The notes under the pieces are model-generated. The model worked only from the letters and a program-made list of their open reading frames with translations, was not told where the DNA came from and ran no database searches. A stretch of DNA of 64,000 nucleotides from Adineta vaga (taxonomy: Eukaryota; Rotifera). The position numbers and the translations under genes were made by a program. Each line of letters begins with the position of its first letter. The stretch's first letter is position 1. Positions 1 to 16,484 of this stretch are shown piece by piece. The DNA lies in contig CP075495.1 of assembly GCA_021613535.1 (NCBI GenBank), positions 13,826,001-13,890,000 of the forward strand. Reading direction: 5' to 3'.

Positions 1-91
1 GTTGTTTATCGAGCCATTTTTGTTTAAATGTTGTATGACGTCTATTAAGATCGTCAATTTCATTCTGTAAAGACGATATTGACAAAGTCAT
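1..91 (-). CDS. 5' end of an unknown coiled-coil gene (partial)
   Basis: The minus strand opens with ATG at 91 and stays open to the window edge, giving about 30 residues beginning MTLSISSLQNEIDDL. The hydrophilic, heptad-like spacing of leucine and isoleucine (SSLQNEIDDLNRRH) suggests the start of a coiled coil. No family can be named from so short a piece. It lies downstream of CHTF8 on the same strand, 588 bp from the CHTF8 stop. A GTAAGT-like donor on the minus strand near 377 may mark an untranslated first exon, but I found no matching acceptor. Confidence 0.45.
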   Translation of the reverse strand, partial: MTLSISSLQNEIDDLNRRHTTFKQKWLDKQ

Positions 92-679
92 GATATATTT
101 TATGAGATTTGCATGATAAGAAACGATTGAATCAATAAATAACAACACTTATGATCATAAAGCGTTTATTAAAATTAAAAGAGATAGTTTCAACTTATTG
201 AATGAAGCCATTATGATATGTAAAAAATTAAACTCTACGAATACATGATATTTTCATTGGATGAATGAACCGACGACCACTGCCCTCTGGTGTAATGTTC
301 TTTGAGAAGAGACGAATGAGTATTTTGTCATTATATAAATATCGGATATTAGAACAATAAGAAAAGAGAAAAAGACTTACAATTCATCATAAAGTTAAGA
401 CGTGTTTGTTGTCGTTACGTTCGATATTCGAATATATTGAAATAGTAAAAAATAATACATTTGATTGATGATATCAATGTATCTACAAATCACTATGTTG
501 ATACTTCTAAGATACATATTCAAAACGATTGTTAAAATCTCCTATCACTGTTGATTATGCTATCAGTATGATTTCATCCGTTTTTGTTTTTCAATTATCA
601 GACATATATTTTGAATCAACAGCTTTATTACATTGAAACTCTTACATTTTTATATCTTTTATCAGTTGAGAGAAAAAAA
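92..679. other. intergenic, upstream of the coiled-coil gene
   Basis: A+T-rich sequence between the CHTF8 stop and the start of the gene at the left edge. I see no ORF with conserved content, no repeat array and no RNA gene. It presumably holds the CHTF8 3' end and the promoter or 5' UTR of the next gene. Confidence 0.4.
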
Positions 680-1207
680 CTACATGTTCAGATTTTTCTT
701 CGCTGTATATTGCACAATTGGTTTCGATCGTTTATGAAAGAGTAATTTTCGTTTAATAATACATTCAACTTGATAACTTGTACTATTTGTACTATTTGCT
801 GGTTGTTTACGCATTACTAATAAAGGTTTTTCCAATTCAACCATTTTCCCATCAAGAACATGTTGTCCAATGACGCATACAGGCATATCCTAAACAAAAC
901 CAATGTTTTTTCTTACTTTTAGTCGAGTTTCAATTATATTTACATTTTGTGTAAAAAATAAAAAGCCCAGACGTTCACCAGACAAAGTTTGTTTTTCCGC
1001 AGCATATTCCTAGATATGATGACAATACTCAATTCTTGATTGAAGAATAAAAATAGATAAGAAAGGAAGATGGACTTACTAAATTGCCTTGTAATTCCAC
1101 TAGAATTAATTCGGATGAATTTTCTCCTCTTTTAATCGAAAAAATCAACTTGTCAACGAATGAAAAACAATTGAATTTACTCACTGTTCGATTAATATTT
1201 GCACCAT
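680..1207 (-). CDS. CHTF8: CHTF8/Ctf8, subunit of the alternative RFC clamp loader
   Basis: Four minus-strand exons (1185-1207, 1080-1128, 944-1009, 680-889) join in phase to encode 115 residues, close to the usual length of about 120. The product starts MVQILIEQGENSSELILVEL, the Ctf8 N-terminal strand, and has the conserved centre VIGQHVLDGKMVELEKPLLV, which matches the family pattern GHHxLxGKxxxLEKP. It ends in a basic tail (FHKRSKPIVQY). Ctf8 binds Ctf18 and Dcc1 to form the alternative clamp loader that loads PCNA and supports sister-chromatid cohesion. All introns are short GT-AG introns. It follows KMT5 on the same strand, with 215 bp between the KMT5 stop and this ATG. The family call is firm; the first exon of only 23 bp is the least certain part. 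Confidence 0.88.
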
Positions 1208-1422
1208 ATCTAAAAATTGATTATTCAAATTTCTTCTTAGACAAAACAAAATTATAGTTTTATTTTATTCCGGAAAAGGGGATATTTACACATTCAAATT
1301 ATTTGTGTTGAGAACAGAACAGCACAAACAGAAAATATACAGACACACACACACGTACATGAAAATTAGAGACAAACATCTGATTATTGCCATATATTTA
1401 TATAGAAAATGAACGATAAAAT

Positions 1423-3801
1423 TCATGTTTTTCGACGTTTACTTGAACGTAATGATGAATTATCAAGAGACGATCGTTTTCGATTGTCAAGTTTGATTGT
1501 AACAAGAGATGATTTTGTTGTATTCATTTTTCCAAGTTCATTATATAAACTAGGATCAGGTCTCATACGAATTGTCAATTTAGGTATAATTCTTCGTTGA
1601 GAGTTTTCATTTTGATTTTCATTCTTATTCATAATATTATCAGTATTTTCACTATCAGTTCTTGATGATAATGAACTGAAAGAAGATGTACTCGAATGAC
1701 GAAGTGAACGAATAGTTGGTCGCCAGATAAGAAAATTTGGATTATTAGAATGAATAGTTGTTGTTAATGAAGCTGATGAAGATGAATATTGTGAAATAGT
1801 TCGTTGGCGGCCACTAGCATATGTTCGGGAAGATGATGATGATGATGATGATGATGATGTAGATAAAGCAGGTGAAAGCAAACGAGATGAACGAGAAGGA
1901 TGTGTAGTTGTCTAATCGGAAGAATCAAAGTTATATGATACAAGATGAATTTTGACTTTACCTGTGAATGAGTCATATGTGATGTTGCTCTTGTTGTTTG
2001 TTTAGATGGTTTTGTAGATGAACGTGAATTTGAATTGGTACCATCGGAGAAAAATGCTGAATCGGAAGATGTAGTTGCAGCTGATGGTAATGCTGGTTGA
2101 TTACGAGAAATAGTAATGGGTGATTTTGATGATGATGAATGTGTACTACTTGGTCGTCGACGTGGAATAATTCCATTTAATGGTAGAGATTGAAAATTAA
2201 GACTGGTATTCATATTACTCGATTTTTTCTTTCGAATAGACTAAAACGAAAGGAAAAATGTTTTGATTCTAGAAATTGTGTACAACAAACTTACTATTTT
2301 CTTCTTTTTCTTTATATTCTCATCGCAAGTGACTGTCGTAGCCTAAATAGTATACAATAAATATAACTCTTAATATATATTCAATTGATATCTTAGTACT
2401 TACATCTATTGTGGCTTTGCTTTCACTATTTGGCGATCTAAATTGACCTGTTTTATTTCGACTAACTATTGTTGGTCGTTTTACTGATGTTGAAACACTG
2501 TCTATTTCGGATGATTTTTCTAAAATAAAAAACATACGATCTCTTTCTCTCATTTCTTCTTCGATTTTTATTTCAAATACTTACGTTTCTCTTCCATCAT
2601 TGCCTTACTATTATTTACCGAATAAATCTTGCGTAAACGTTTATCAGTTTGACGTAAACGTGTAGAAACAAGTATCGTTTTATTCGTTGATGGTTCATTT
2701 GTCGTAGATATTGCTGAAGATGACGCATCCGTATCTGCAGATGATTTCATTACTGATGAATTCTTGTGAGCAAATCCACCTTGATTAAGCCTAGAAAAGA
2801 TATTTTTAACAGATTAAATTATATCATCGATGATCTGAAAATGAAATTACATTTCACAACTACGACATTCACAAAGTGAATTATTATCACCAAAAAAATC
2901 CGATCCATAACTACAAGTGATTTCATCACCGATTTCAATTGGACGAAGAACATGAATATAAGCAGAACTTAAACCTGTTGCCACAAACTAGGAAAAGAAG
3001 ATGAATTCACATTTATCTAGTCAAAATAATCCTCAATTCTCTTACTTTACAATTAGCTCGACAATCATGATTAATATAAGCTAAATCAAAGAAAATTTCA
3101 TTGAAATATCTAACAAAATTTGTTATTCTATTCTATTCTTTACCTGCAGGTCCAAGCCATAGTTGTGAACATTTTTTTCGACAAGAATACATAACAGAAA
3201 AATCATTAACACCAGGCTTAAGAAAAGCTTGTTCTTCTTCAGGAGTCAATTCAGCGATACAACCAATTAACATTTCGATCTTATCATGGACTGCCCTGAA
3301 ATATATAACCAAATAATATGTATTTCTTTCCATAATTTTCATCGATATTTACCATGCTTTTGTTGCAACAACTTTTCCTCCACATTTTTCTGTTGAATAT
3401 CGAAAACATGGTAGAAGTGTAACCCCCGAATTTCCATTAAATAAATGAAGAAAGCGAAATAACTATTCAAAAGAAAAGCAAAATAATCATTCGAAATGAA
3501 ATTTTCTTATTTTTCAATGATTTACATGTTCTTTGAATCCAGTTATTTGCAATGAACTTTTTCTTGCAAGTAAATTCTCATACCATGTTCCGATAGATGT
3601 AATTTGATTGAAACATTTTTCATAATCTAAATGTTCTTGAAATTGTTCAATAGCTAATTTCCATTGCGGTAACAAACGACGATTTGCTCGAAAACGAATA
3701 TTCATCTTATGTGTTGTAAATCCAAACATACTATCAACAACAATCATTGTCGCTAGATCATCATTTTCACTAAATGAAAATGATTCATCGATTATATTCA
3801 T
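1423..3801 (-). CDS. KMT5B: KMT5 (SUV4-20) histone H4K20 methyltransferase
   Basis: Ten exons (3526-3801, 3353-3462, 3144-3295, 3046-3080, 2851-2987, 2585-2790, 2404-2519, 2295-2342, 1962-2240, 1423-1911) join in consistent phase to about 615 residues. The N-terminal domain has [20 protein letters not shown], the SUV4-20 signature. The SET core reads [34 protein letters not shown], then [13 protein letters not shown] with the NHxC cofactor motif, and [12 protein letters not shown] followed by a post-SET CECRSC zinc knuckle. SUV4-20 enzymes di- and trimethylate H4K20 in repair and heterochromatin. The start is placed directly before the conserved domain. The C-terminal half is serine-rich and low-complexity, including a (GAT)n-encoded poly-serine run, and ends in KRRKT, a possible nuclear signal. 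Which vertebrate paralogue is closer (KMT5B or KMT5C) cannot be told. Confidence 0.9.
1832..1859. repeat. (GAT)n microsatellite in the KMT5 last exon
   Basis: Perfect trinucleotide tract that reads as poly-serine (TCA codons) on the coding minus strand. It is likely length-polymorphic without changing frame. Confidence 0.85.
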
Positions 3802-4543
3802 ATAAAATATTTGTATATTCTCACCAAAGATCAGCGACTGCTCGAGGTATACCAGAATACATCGTTATAATCGAATCGAAATTAAGAATCTTTTATTAAT
3901 ATATATATATATATTTATTTATTTATATCATGCTACGATCAAGTATTATTCTTTTTGTGAAATTATCACAAAGAAAATAATTTTATATCAATATTTGACA
4001 TAATTAAATCTTAAAATAAAGAAAAAAAACATTCGCATTGAATTTAGAAAAAAAATAATAATGATACTATAAAAAAATGTTCATTGATTTTCTTTTCACA
4101 ATGAATGATATTGGTGCCAAACGAAAAAAAAAGCTCTTCTTTTGTTAGTTAATCATATATGTCTATGACCAATGCTGCTTGTTGATGAGTCATTTTATAT
4201 GTTTAACTCTCACTGACATCTACTCTTTCTCTCAATTTACAAAGAAATAATTACATTCATTGTTTTCTTCGATGAAATTTAAGATTGTTGAGCAAATCAA
4301 ATATGAAAATACTTTCTTTAGCATCTAAGAAAAAGAATATTGTTCATACATTATTGTTTTCATATTCGTATATCGAATAACATGAGGCAAGAAACTAGAA
4401 AGTATGATAATTGAATCGTTACTATCCAGAATAACATTTCAAATGTGTCACGTGTTAAATCAAAGAAAGAAATGACGAAAAGAAAAGTATCGAGACTATA
4501 TCTTCTTGTCTTTTGTGGAGTTTATTCTTTAACTCGAAAGAAT
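3802..4543. promoter_or_regulatory. shared upstream region of divergent KMT5 and BRCT genes
   Basis: 742 bp between the start codons of two divergently transcribed genes, so it should hold both promoters. It is A+T-rich with an (AT)n tract near 3900-3914. I see no convincing TATA box, CpG island or ORF, and no sharp motif can be assigned by eye. Confidence 0.45.
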
Positions 4544-5809
4544 CATGTCGTATCATGTCGAAACAGATAATACAACAGGTCATAAATATATTGTCGATAT
4601 AAAACGTCGTCGAAGTATTTGTTCAATAGATGGATGTCTTTCACGAGCGCAACGAAATTCTTTCTGTGCAAAGTAATTCCATGAAATTGAAAAGTTTTAC
4701 TCACTCTATTTTTCTAGACATTTACAAACAACAGATAAGAAAAGAGTTTAGTTTCAGTTATTGCCTTCTGTTTCATCTAACTTTTTCGATTTAGTTAATG
4801 AATAAGAAAACTTCACATCAAAAGTTACAAACTAAAAAAGGTTTTGTCATGAAAAAGAAATCATCTCCAACTAATTCGCTTATTAATGTTGAACAAATCG
4901 TTTCGAAATTTCATAATGTAAGTATAGATCAAATTCTCATAGTTTTCCATTGACATTTTCGATCTTTTCATATGAGTTACCTGTTGAAATACAACTAAGT
5001 GCTGAAATCGATGATGATGATCTCAAATCTGAAAGTTCAATTGAATATGATTATACAAATACGATGCCAACTCCAATACCTAATCCTATTGAACATCGAC
5101 ATGTTTCAATTGCAACTATTTATCTACAAGATGAACAATGGGTAGGATAGATTTAATTGTTGTTTCTCTTGAAAGAAAAGAAAAAGAATCTTGTTTGTTT
5201 CATTTTTAGCATCAACTTGAATTATTTATTAAATATTTTTCATCTTTTGCTTCACTTTCAAATAATATGAATATTAATTCTTCTACAACACATTTACTTA
5301 TTGATGATTCGATGAATCCACTACGATGTATTTTTTCGAAAAAAATTTTTCAAGCAGTTGCTCGACATATTTACATTGTTTCAATTCGATGGATTGAAGA
5401 ATGTTTATTACGAAAGGAAATTATTGATGAAACACCATTTGAAATTCATGGTGATCATTCAATGTCAACAATGCATTTAACTCGTCGTTGTTTAACAAAA
5501 CCTTTATTTTCTTCATCAATTTCATTTGCTATTGATTGTACATCATTTCAACGAACAATTACACGAAATGAATTAGCTGAATTAGCTGTTCTTAGTGGTG
5601 CAACATTGTTTGATCCTGAACAACAAATGTTGAGTCAATATCAACCAAAACTTCTTCTTGTTCTTGTTGATCCAAATGTGGATCGTTCGCGATTAGTAAA
5701 TCAATATCAACCATGGCGTTTGAATGTAAAATTTCTTACGCCAGGATATCTGTTAAAATCAATTATTTATCAAAACCAACAACCATTTGAAGATTTTGAA
5801 CTCGTTTAG
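4544..5809 (+). CDS. BRCA1/BARD1-like tandem BRCT protein lacking a RING domain
   Basis: Four exons (4544-4672, 4795-4917, 4977-5141, 5210-5809) join in phase 0 throughout to 338 residues. The last 190 residues hold two BRCT repeats. The first has THLLIDD, then IYIVSIRWIEECLLRKEIID with the conserved Trp and the inter-repeat FEIHGD, close to the FEVRGD of BRCA1. The second has ELAELAVLSGATLF, PKLLLVLVDP and the end FLTPGYLLKSI. Tandem BRCTs of this type bind phosphoserine peptides in DNA-damage signalling. The N-terminal 150 residues are basic and disordered (DIKRRRSICSIDGC), with no RING, ankyrin or coiled coil visible. It may be a BRCA1/BARD1 derivative that lost its ubiquitin-ligase half, or another BRCT family. 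It diverges from KMT5 across a shared promoter. Confidence 0.78.
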
Positions 5810-6842
5810 ATTGTTTTTCTCTATATATATTTCGTTTTTTTGCAAATATATACGGAAATTTTGTTGAATTATACTTGTTATTATATCTACTCAATGATCA
5901 TTATGAGCAAGAGATTATGTAAGATTCGTTCTTTTTTCATTTACTCTTCGTTATATATAGATGTATCGATTGAATGAAGGATAAAATTGAATATATGAAT
6001 GATGATAGAAGTATTGATTATAAAGACGAGCAAGTCTTCTCAATGAAAATAGATTGGGATATTAGATTAAATATTTTCGAGGACAAACAGTATATGAATA
6101 TTCAAAAAACTTATTTACCAATCTTATTCTATCTTGTCTAAAGCATAGATGAGAATTCGATTTAGACATATCAAACTTGGCAATATAAAATGACCTTTAA
6201 TGACTAGAATGAAAACAATTAGTCATGCGAAAAGAACAAAGAGTATATTTCTCTGACGTTATTACAAAATTAATCGACGATATTCTTTTCCCTTTCTATG
6301 TTATATGACGTTCATGAATCAACAGAAAGAAACAAAAGAAAGTTTCAAAATTCATGTAAATGTTTATCTGACTTTATTTCTATATAGTAATAATATCACG
6401 AGAAAGATTTCGAAATCTAAAGATATTGCAAGAGATTTTCTCTTCTTCTTCTTCTATCTATTTGACCAAGATATATCTTACTAAAGAATTGTACTGTTGA
6501 CTAGTAAGTATTTGTTTCGATTCGAATTCTCTTTTTGTTTTGTAAAGAAGAAGTAGTAGTAGTAGTAGTAGTAAAAGAAGAAATGCTAATCTAAATATGA
6601 TTAGGAATAGTCAATCTTCTCACACACAAAGTGTTCCGTCTTTCGTTTACTGTTCTCTGTGTGTTGTGTGATGAGCGAGAGAAGAAAAAAAAGAAGATGG
6701 TTTTAGAGATTCGACAAAATGAAGAAGGAAAAAAAACGGATCAAAGCAGCACACATACATACACACGCATATAGATATATACACTTACACTCATTTAAAC
6801 ATTCGAACATACACACAGAAAGAAAGAAAGAAAGAAATATTT
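5810..6842. other. convergent intergenic region
   Basis: About 1 kb between the stop codons of the BRCT gene (plus) and INTS12 (minus). A+T-rich, with a (GTA)n tract near 6549-6572 and purine runs near 6680-6830. No coding signal is visible on either strand. Confidence 0.5.
6549..6572. repeat. (AGT)n microsatellite
   Basis: Eight tandem trinucleotides in the convergent intergenic region, inside an AAG/AGT-rich stretch. Confidence 0.75.
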
Positions 6843-8697
6843 TTAACATTTTTTAGTCAAACTCTTTTCCGCCGCTATTTTTTTCAATTGTTTCAAACGT
6901 TTTTCATAATCCAAACCAGTTGGTCTTTTAGTATTGTTATTAGTAGTTGATGAGGGTGAATTACTTCCTGAACTATTACTGCCGGAACTATTTAAACGAT
7001 TATACGTTGGAGTTGTTGCAGTTGGAGGAGATTTTAATACAGAAGTTTGTCGACCGATTGGTGTCGGTGAACTAATTCGTGGGAAAGACTTGGTTGAAGG
7101 CAATAATTTCTGTGTAGATTTTGAAGATGATAATTGTGGTTTTAATACAGGTGGTGATGATGGTATATTAGGTTTTGATGATGAATTAGTACTTTTTATT
7201 GATCCTGTATTACTATTAGCTGCTGTCGTCGTCGTCGTCGTCGTCGTCGTAGTGGTTGTAGTAGTAGAAGTACCATTGATTGATTGTTTTAACAGAGGAT
7301 TTAATGATGTTGTAGTTAAAGATTTTGGTGATGGAGGTGAACGTTTTATATTAAGATTACTATTACTGGATGAAGTCAATGTATTTAAATCAGCTAGGAT
7401 TGACGATGCTGATGTATTAGAGGATTCTTGTATGCTCTTTTTTTCTTTAAATCCAGTAGCTAATGATGCCCAACCATTTGTATTTTTAGTAGTTGTACCA
7501 TTAGATAAGGAAGAATTTGAATTGGACGACAATGGATTACTGCTTATTGTAATATCTGATGTGATCGATTCTGATGACTGAAAAAGTATAAAATTATACA
7601 GTATGACATGAAAAGATGAATAGTTAAAATTTACTTTTGGCTTGAATGAAAAAAATGGACTTGTAACATCTGTAATTGAAGTTGATAAACCTTTCTTTCC
7701 AGTAGATAAGGTTGACTCTGTTGGTTTTGATTTGGAATTTGATACAGATAGATTACTATTTGTTTTTGTTTCTTTGATCGATGATTGAGATTGTTGCTAC
7801 AATGAAAATTAATATTTATAATTTTTTTCTTTGAAGAAAATTTTCAATACATACTCTTTTATTAATCATTTTTCGACATTTTGAACAATACCATAGACAC
7901 CGTGGATCACTTATATCAGCAGTACTAACAGATGGTTTATGGCATTTTTGATGGTACTTCGCTTGACATTCATGACATTCAACTAAGCGATTATCTTTTT
8001 CTTCAGTTAATACCCTACAAGTATTTGAAAACTAAAATCAATATCAATTAAATCTCTTTTCATAATACTTACATGCATTTATTGCAAACAAGACCTAATT
8101 CAATAGCAAATTCATCCATATCTCGAGATGTTGATGTTGATGGATTTGATTGAGATTCTGATGGTTTAGTTTTTGTTTCATCGCTATCATTTTCATCATC
8201 ATATATATCATCATCTTTGTCGTTTGTAGTCACTTTTTCTTCAATTGGACTTTTTTTCTTCTTAGTACTTTCATCATCTTCTTTTATTGTCACAGATTTT
8301 AAACGTTTTGTAGGCGGTGGTTTCGAATTGGTTGATAATGGTGCTGAACGCTTTTTCTAAGCAAATAGAAAGAGAATTGTTTTTCCTTTTTCTCAACAAC
8401 AAATGAATACTTACAGGTAATGGTTGAGGTGATTTAGAGCCTGATAATATTTCGGATTTTGAATCTGACGAAGTCGACTCAGGAGAACGCTACAAAGATA
8501 TTCGAAAAACAATGAAATTGCTTATGAAAATATCTATGTAAAAAACGAACCTTTGGTGAATTATTTGTTTGCTTATTTTCATTAATAAGTTCATCAATTA
8601 ATAATTCGAATTGTTCGGCCATATCCGATGGATTTGCTAGAAAAATCGAAAGTGTTCGTTGTAGATAATCAAACTGTTTTATTGGTAATAAATCCAT
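6843..8697 (-). CDS. INTS12: Integrator complex subunit 12 (PHD finger protein)
   Basis: Six exons (8551-8697, 8415-8489, 8073-8356, 7855-8014, 7635-7796, 6843-7577) join in phase to 520 residues; human INTS12 has 462. The N-terminal helix (MDLLPIKQFDYLQRTLSIFL) corresponds to the short Integrator-binding segment. After an acidic linker, DEFAIELGLVCNKCM opens a C4HC3 PHD finger that continues NRLVECHECQAKYHQKCHKP and DPRCLWYCSKC. The long Ser/Thr-rich tail contains NGWASLATGF, like the GWAAFA block of the human protein, and ends KRLKQLKKIAAEKSLTKK, like its basic C-terminus. INTS12 acts in Integrator, which cleaves snRNA and attenuates paused transcripts. The first donor is GTTCGT, non-consensus but in phase. 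A poly-Thr run comes from a GTC/GTA microsatellite. Confidence 0.9.
7224..7270. repeat. GTC/GTA microsatellite inside INTS12
   Basis: Trinucleotide tract reading as poly-threonine (ACG, ACA, ACT codons) on the coding minus strand. Open frames run across it on both strands, so the plus-strand valine-rich ORF is a shadow. Confidence 0.8.
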
Positions 8698-10739
8698 GTG
8701 GTTTTTTTTAAATATTTTGTTTATTTATGGGAAAAGATATCTGAAAATGAAATAGTTCATATTATATTGCTGTTCTTTGTTAGCAAAGAAAATCTTTCGA
8801 TATTTTATTTGAATAATATCAAAGTAAATGTGCTATGGAATAAATGTCGAGTGGATGTTGATAATCTTTTTTGTTTTCTTTTTGAAAATGTTTCTATCTT
8901 TTATATAAAGAGAAACGTTTTTCGAAAGATGAAAATCTAATGTCTTGGATTATAGATGGATGTATGAGTTCTAGGAATCATACCTTTATATTTTTAATCG
9001 AAATTTTGAATAATAACGACGTTGAGAAGACGAAGAAGAACAACAACAATAATACTGCACATTTGTTCTTCGTCTGTTCATTGGGTTTTTGTTGAATATC
9101 TAGAACACATGCACAGACGTTCACGTGCTCAGCTCAGAATAAGAAGGAAAAAAAAGAGAATAGATCTTATATGGAATCTAGCGACATCTACATTGAACTA
9201 CAGTTTTTGAACAGGTTTGAACGCTTTACTTAGAAAAATATCTTTATAAATCGAACAAATTTCATTCTTTAATTATATTATTCTTCATTGAGAATACAAT
9301 TTTATTGAAAAGAATGAATTTCTTCTCAACCAATAACTACTGACATCTACTAAAAGAAATTAGTTTGCTGACGTCAATAGATGATCCCTCGCTAATTATG
9401 CTTATTTTTGATCTTCCGCTTTTCTGTTTCCTCTTGATAGTATGATGTAAAAATAGAAAATTATTTTTTTTATATTGAAATGAGTTCGAGAAAAACATGT
9501 CATATTGCAACTAGCAGAGCACTCCATTTGCATCTAATTCGATCAGTATTTGAGAGACATTGAATAAATGCATATATCTATATATATCTATATATATTTA
9601 TATTGTGCACCAGCACGTATGATCAAATATTCTATGTTGTTTTTTTCTTCTACGAAGAGTGTTCAACCTATTTGACAAAATGTACATGTTTTTATTTCAC
9701 TCAATAACAATTTCTCGTTTTCTTTTTTTCTGTCTCGCCCTCGCTCGCTCTGCTTCTATTTGAAAAATCCATTCTTGTCGACCAGAAACCATCTGTTTCA
9801 CTCTCTATTTTTATTTAAACGAACGAAGAGATGCAACGGACATCGATCTTCATTTGCCAACGACATCGCCTAGAATAGAAAAGAAACACGAAGAAAGAAT
9901 GAATGTTTTATATTTCTTCTCTCACTCCAAAATATCAAGACAGCAAAGAACGATGACGATTTACGTTACCCGAGAAAAAGAAAAGAGAACGCTCGAGTCG
10001 AGATTCGAACCACGTTCCTTCTCACAGGATTGATCATACACATACACACATACGAATAAAATGACGGAAAAAACCAACAGCGAGCCCATCATCATCGCCC
10101 TCTATTTATACGTCGATGCTTCTCTCTCGTTCGCTCACAATTCAGAGAAAAAAGAGAAAAAGAGAAGAGGAAGAAAAAAACATACGAAGAAAAGAAAAGA
10201 ATATCTATATAGGCAAATAAAACGAACGTGAAAGCATACATGTATAAATATATGCCGTCGTCATGTGTTTCGAGAGAAGTGTAGATGTACGCGAGAAAAG
10301 AAAGAGAAAGCGAGAGAAGAAAAAAAACGAGAGAAAAAGATAGTCGACAATCGCCATTAATATAGAATATTCTACTGCTCCATCAGGATGATTGATAGAA
10401 AGACAAAAAGAAAATGAGAAATAACATTACACCTACAGTGTATGTCCTGTAAAAGTTTTATCGGGTAAAATAAGTGAAAGGGCTGATGATGGTGGGGTTG
10501 AATGTTTCTTCTCAGCTGATACATAATAATAAATATCGGTTAGATTTTTAGTTTATTGTCTTAAAAAAACGTTAGATTTTTACAGGACGTTTTTTGTCGT
10601 TTTTATTTTTTCTTATTTTTTACACACATATCACACAAAAAGATGAAAATTCAACAAGAAAACACATGAAAAAACATTGATGAGCTGTTTATTCTACTGA
10701 TTTTTCATATCCGTGCATTGCTTGATTAAATAATCTCAT
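8698..10739. promoter_or_regulatory. INTS12 upstream region and RPS27 downstream region
   Basis: Two kilobases without a supported gene. The part next to 8697 should hold the INTS12 promoter. 9700-10350 is rich in GA/CT runs (GAGAAAAAGA-type repeats) and CGAGAG words, unusual for this A+T-rich DNA and typical of animal promoter-proximal sequence. A GATTCGAACC word at 10003 recalls a tRNA T-arm, but no complementary stem or anticodon arm surrounds it. Confidence 0.4.
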
Positions 10740-15726
<4,987 letters not shown>

Positions 15727-16484
15727 ATTTAAATCTAAACTAAATCATTTGTAATATAAAATCACTTAGAAATTTTCATACCTATTTATACTTCTAGTTA
15801 AAGAATCGAACATTCATTCTCGATCTAACGAGAAAATCATCTGATGTTTTACGTTGTTTTGAAGAAAAACAGAATAGAAAGAAAAAAAATATTCTCGAAA
15901 TATAGAGAAAAATCAAACTAGAAGGTCTGCTTACCTACACTAAATTCTCTTGTCTGAGAATTTTCAAAACGAAATTTTTTTTACTTTTTTCTTCAAAAAA
16001 TAAAAATTTCTTTTTGCATTTGTTTTTTAAACAATTAAATTCGAGAAAAAAAACGACATTTGAATTCCTTGAATTCTGATTGGTGTTACTAATGACGAAC
16101 AGATATTCTATGGATCGGTGCTCTATTATTGGAGAAAACAACAGCATAACAGTAGTAAGAAAAACGCGCATCATTCATCAAAATGGATATGAAATAACAA
16201 AAGAAAGGAACTAAATTAAATTGATTTCGATTCATTTTCAATATTTTGTTTTTCTTTTTAATCTATTCTATATACGTAGACAAATGAAAAAACGCCTAAT
16301 CCAATTTTGATGAATCATCATATTCATTCTTCTTTTGTTTTTTTTTTCAGTTATTATATTCATATAGATATATATATAGGTATATATCTTATTCATACAT
16401 AACGATTGATCATTTTGGCATCGTGAGAGTGATTCTTATCATCTCAACGAGTTCGTTTTTTGTTTATTCAAATTTCAAAACAAA
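15727..16484. promoter_or_regulatory. shared upstream region of divergent FAM135 and TDRD3-like genes
   Basis: 758 bp between divergent start codons, presumably containing both promoters. A+T-rich; no conserved ORF on either strand. A TATATATAGG stretch near 16370 lies about 115 bp before the TDRD3-like ATG. Confidence 0.4.

Noticed and set aside
6934-7581. Plus-strand 215-residue valine-rich ORF
   Set aside because: Antisense shadow of the last INTS12 exon; the poly-Val is the other reading of the GTC microsatellite.
10003-10030. GATTCGAACC word resembling a minus-strand tRNA T-arm
   Set aside because: The flanks do not form a T stem, and no D-arm, anticodon arm or acceptor pairing is visible.
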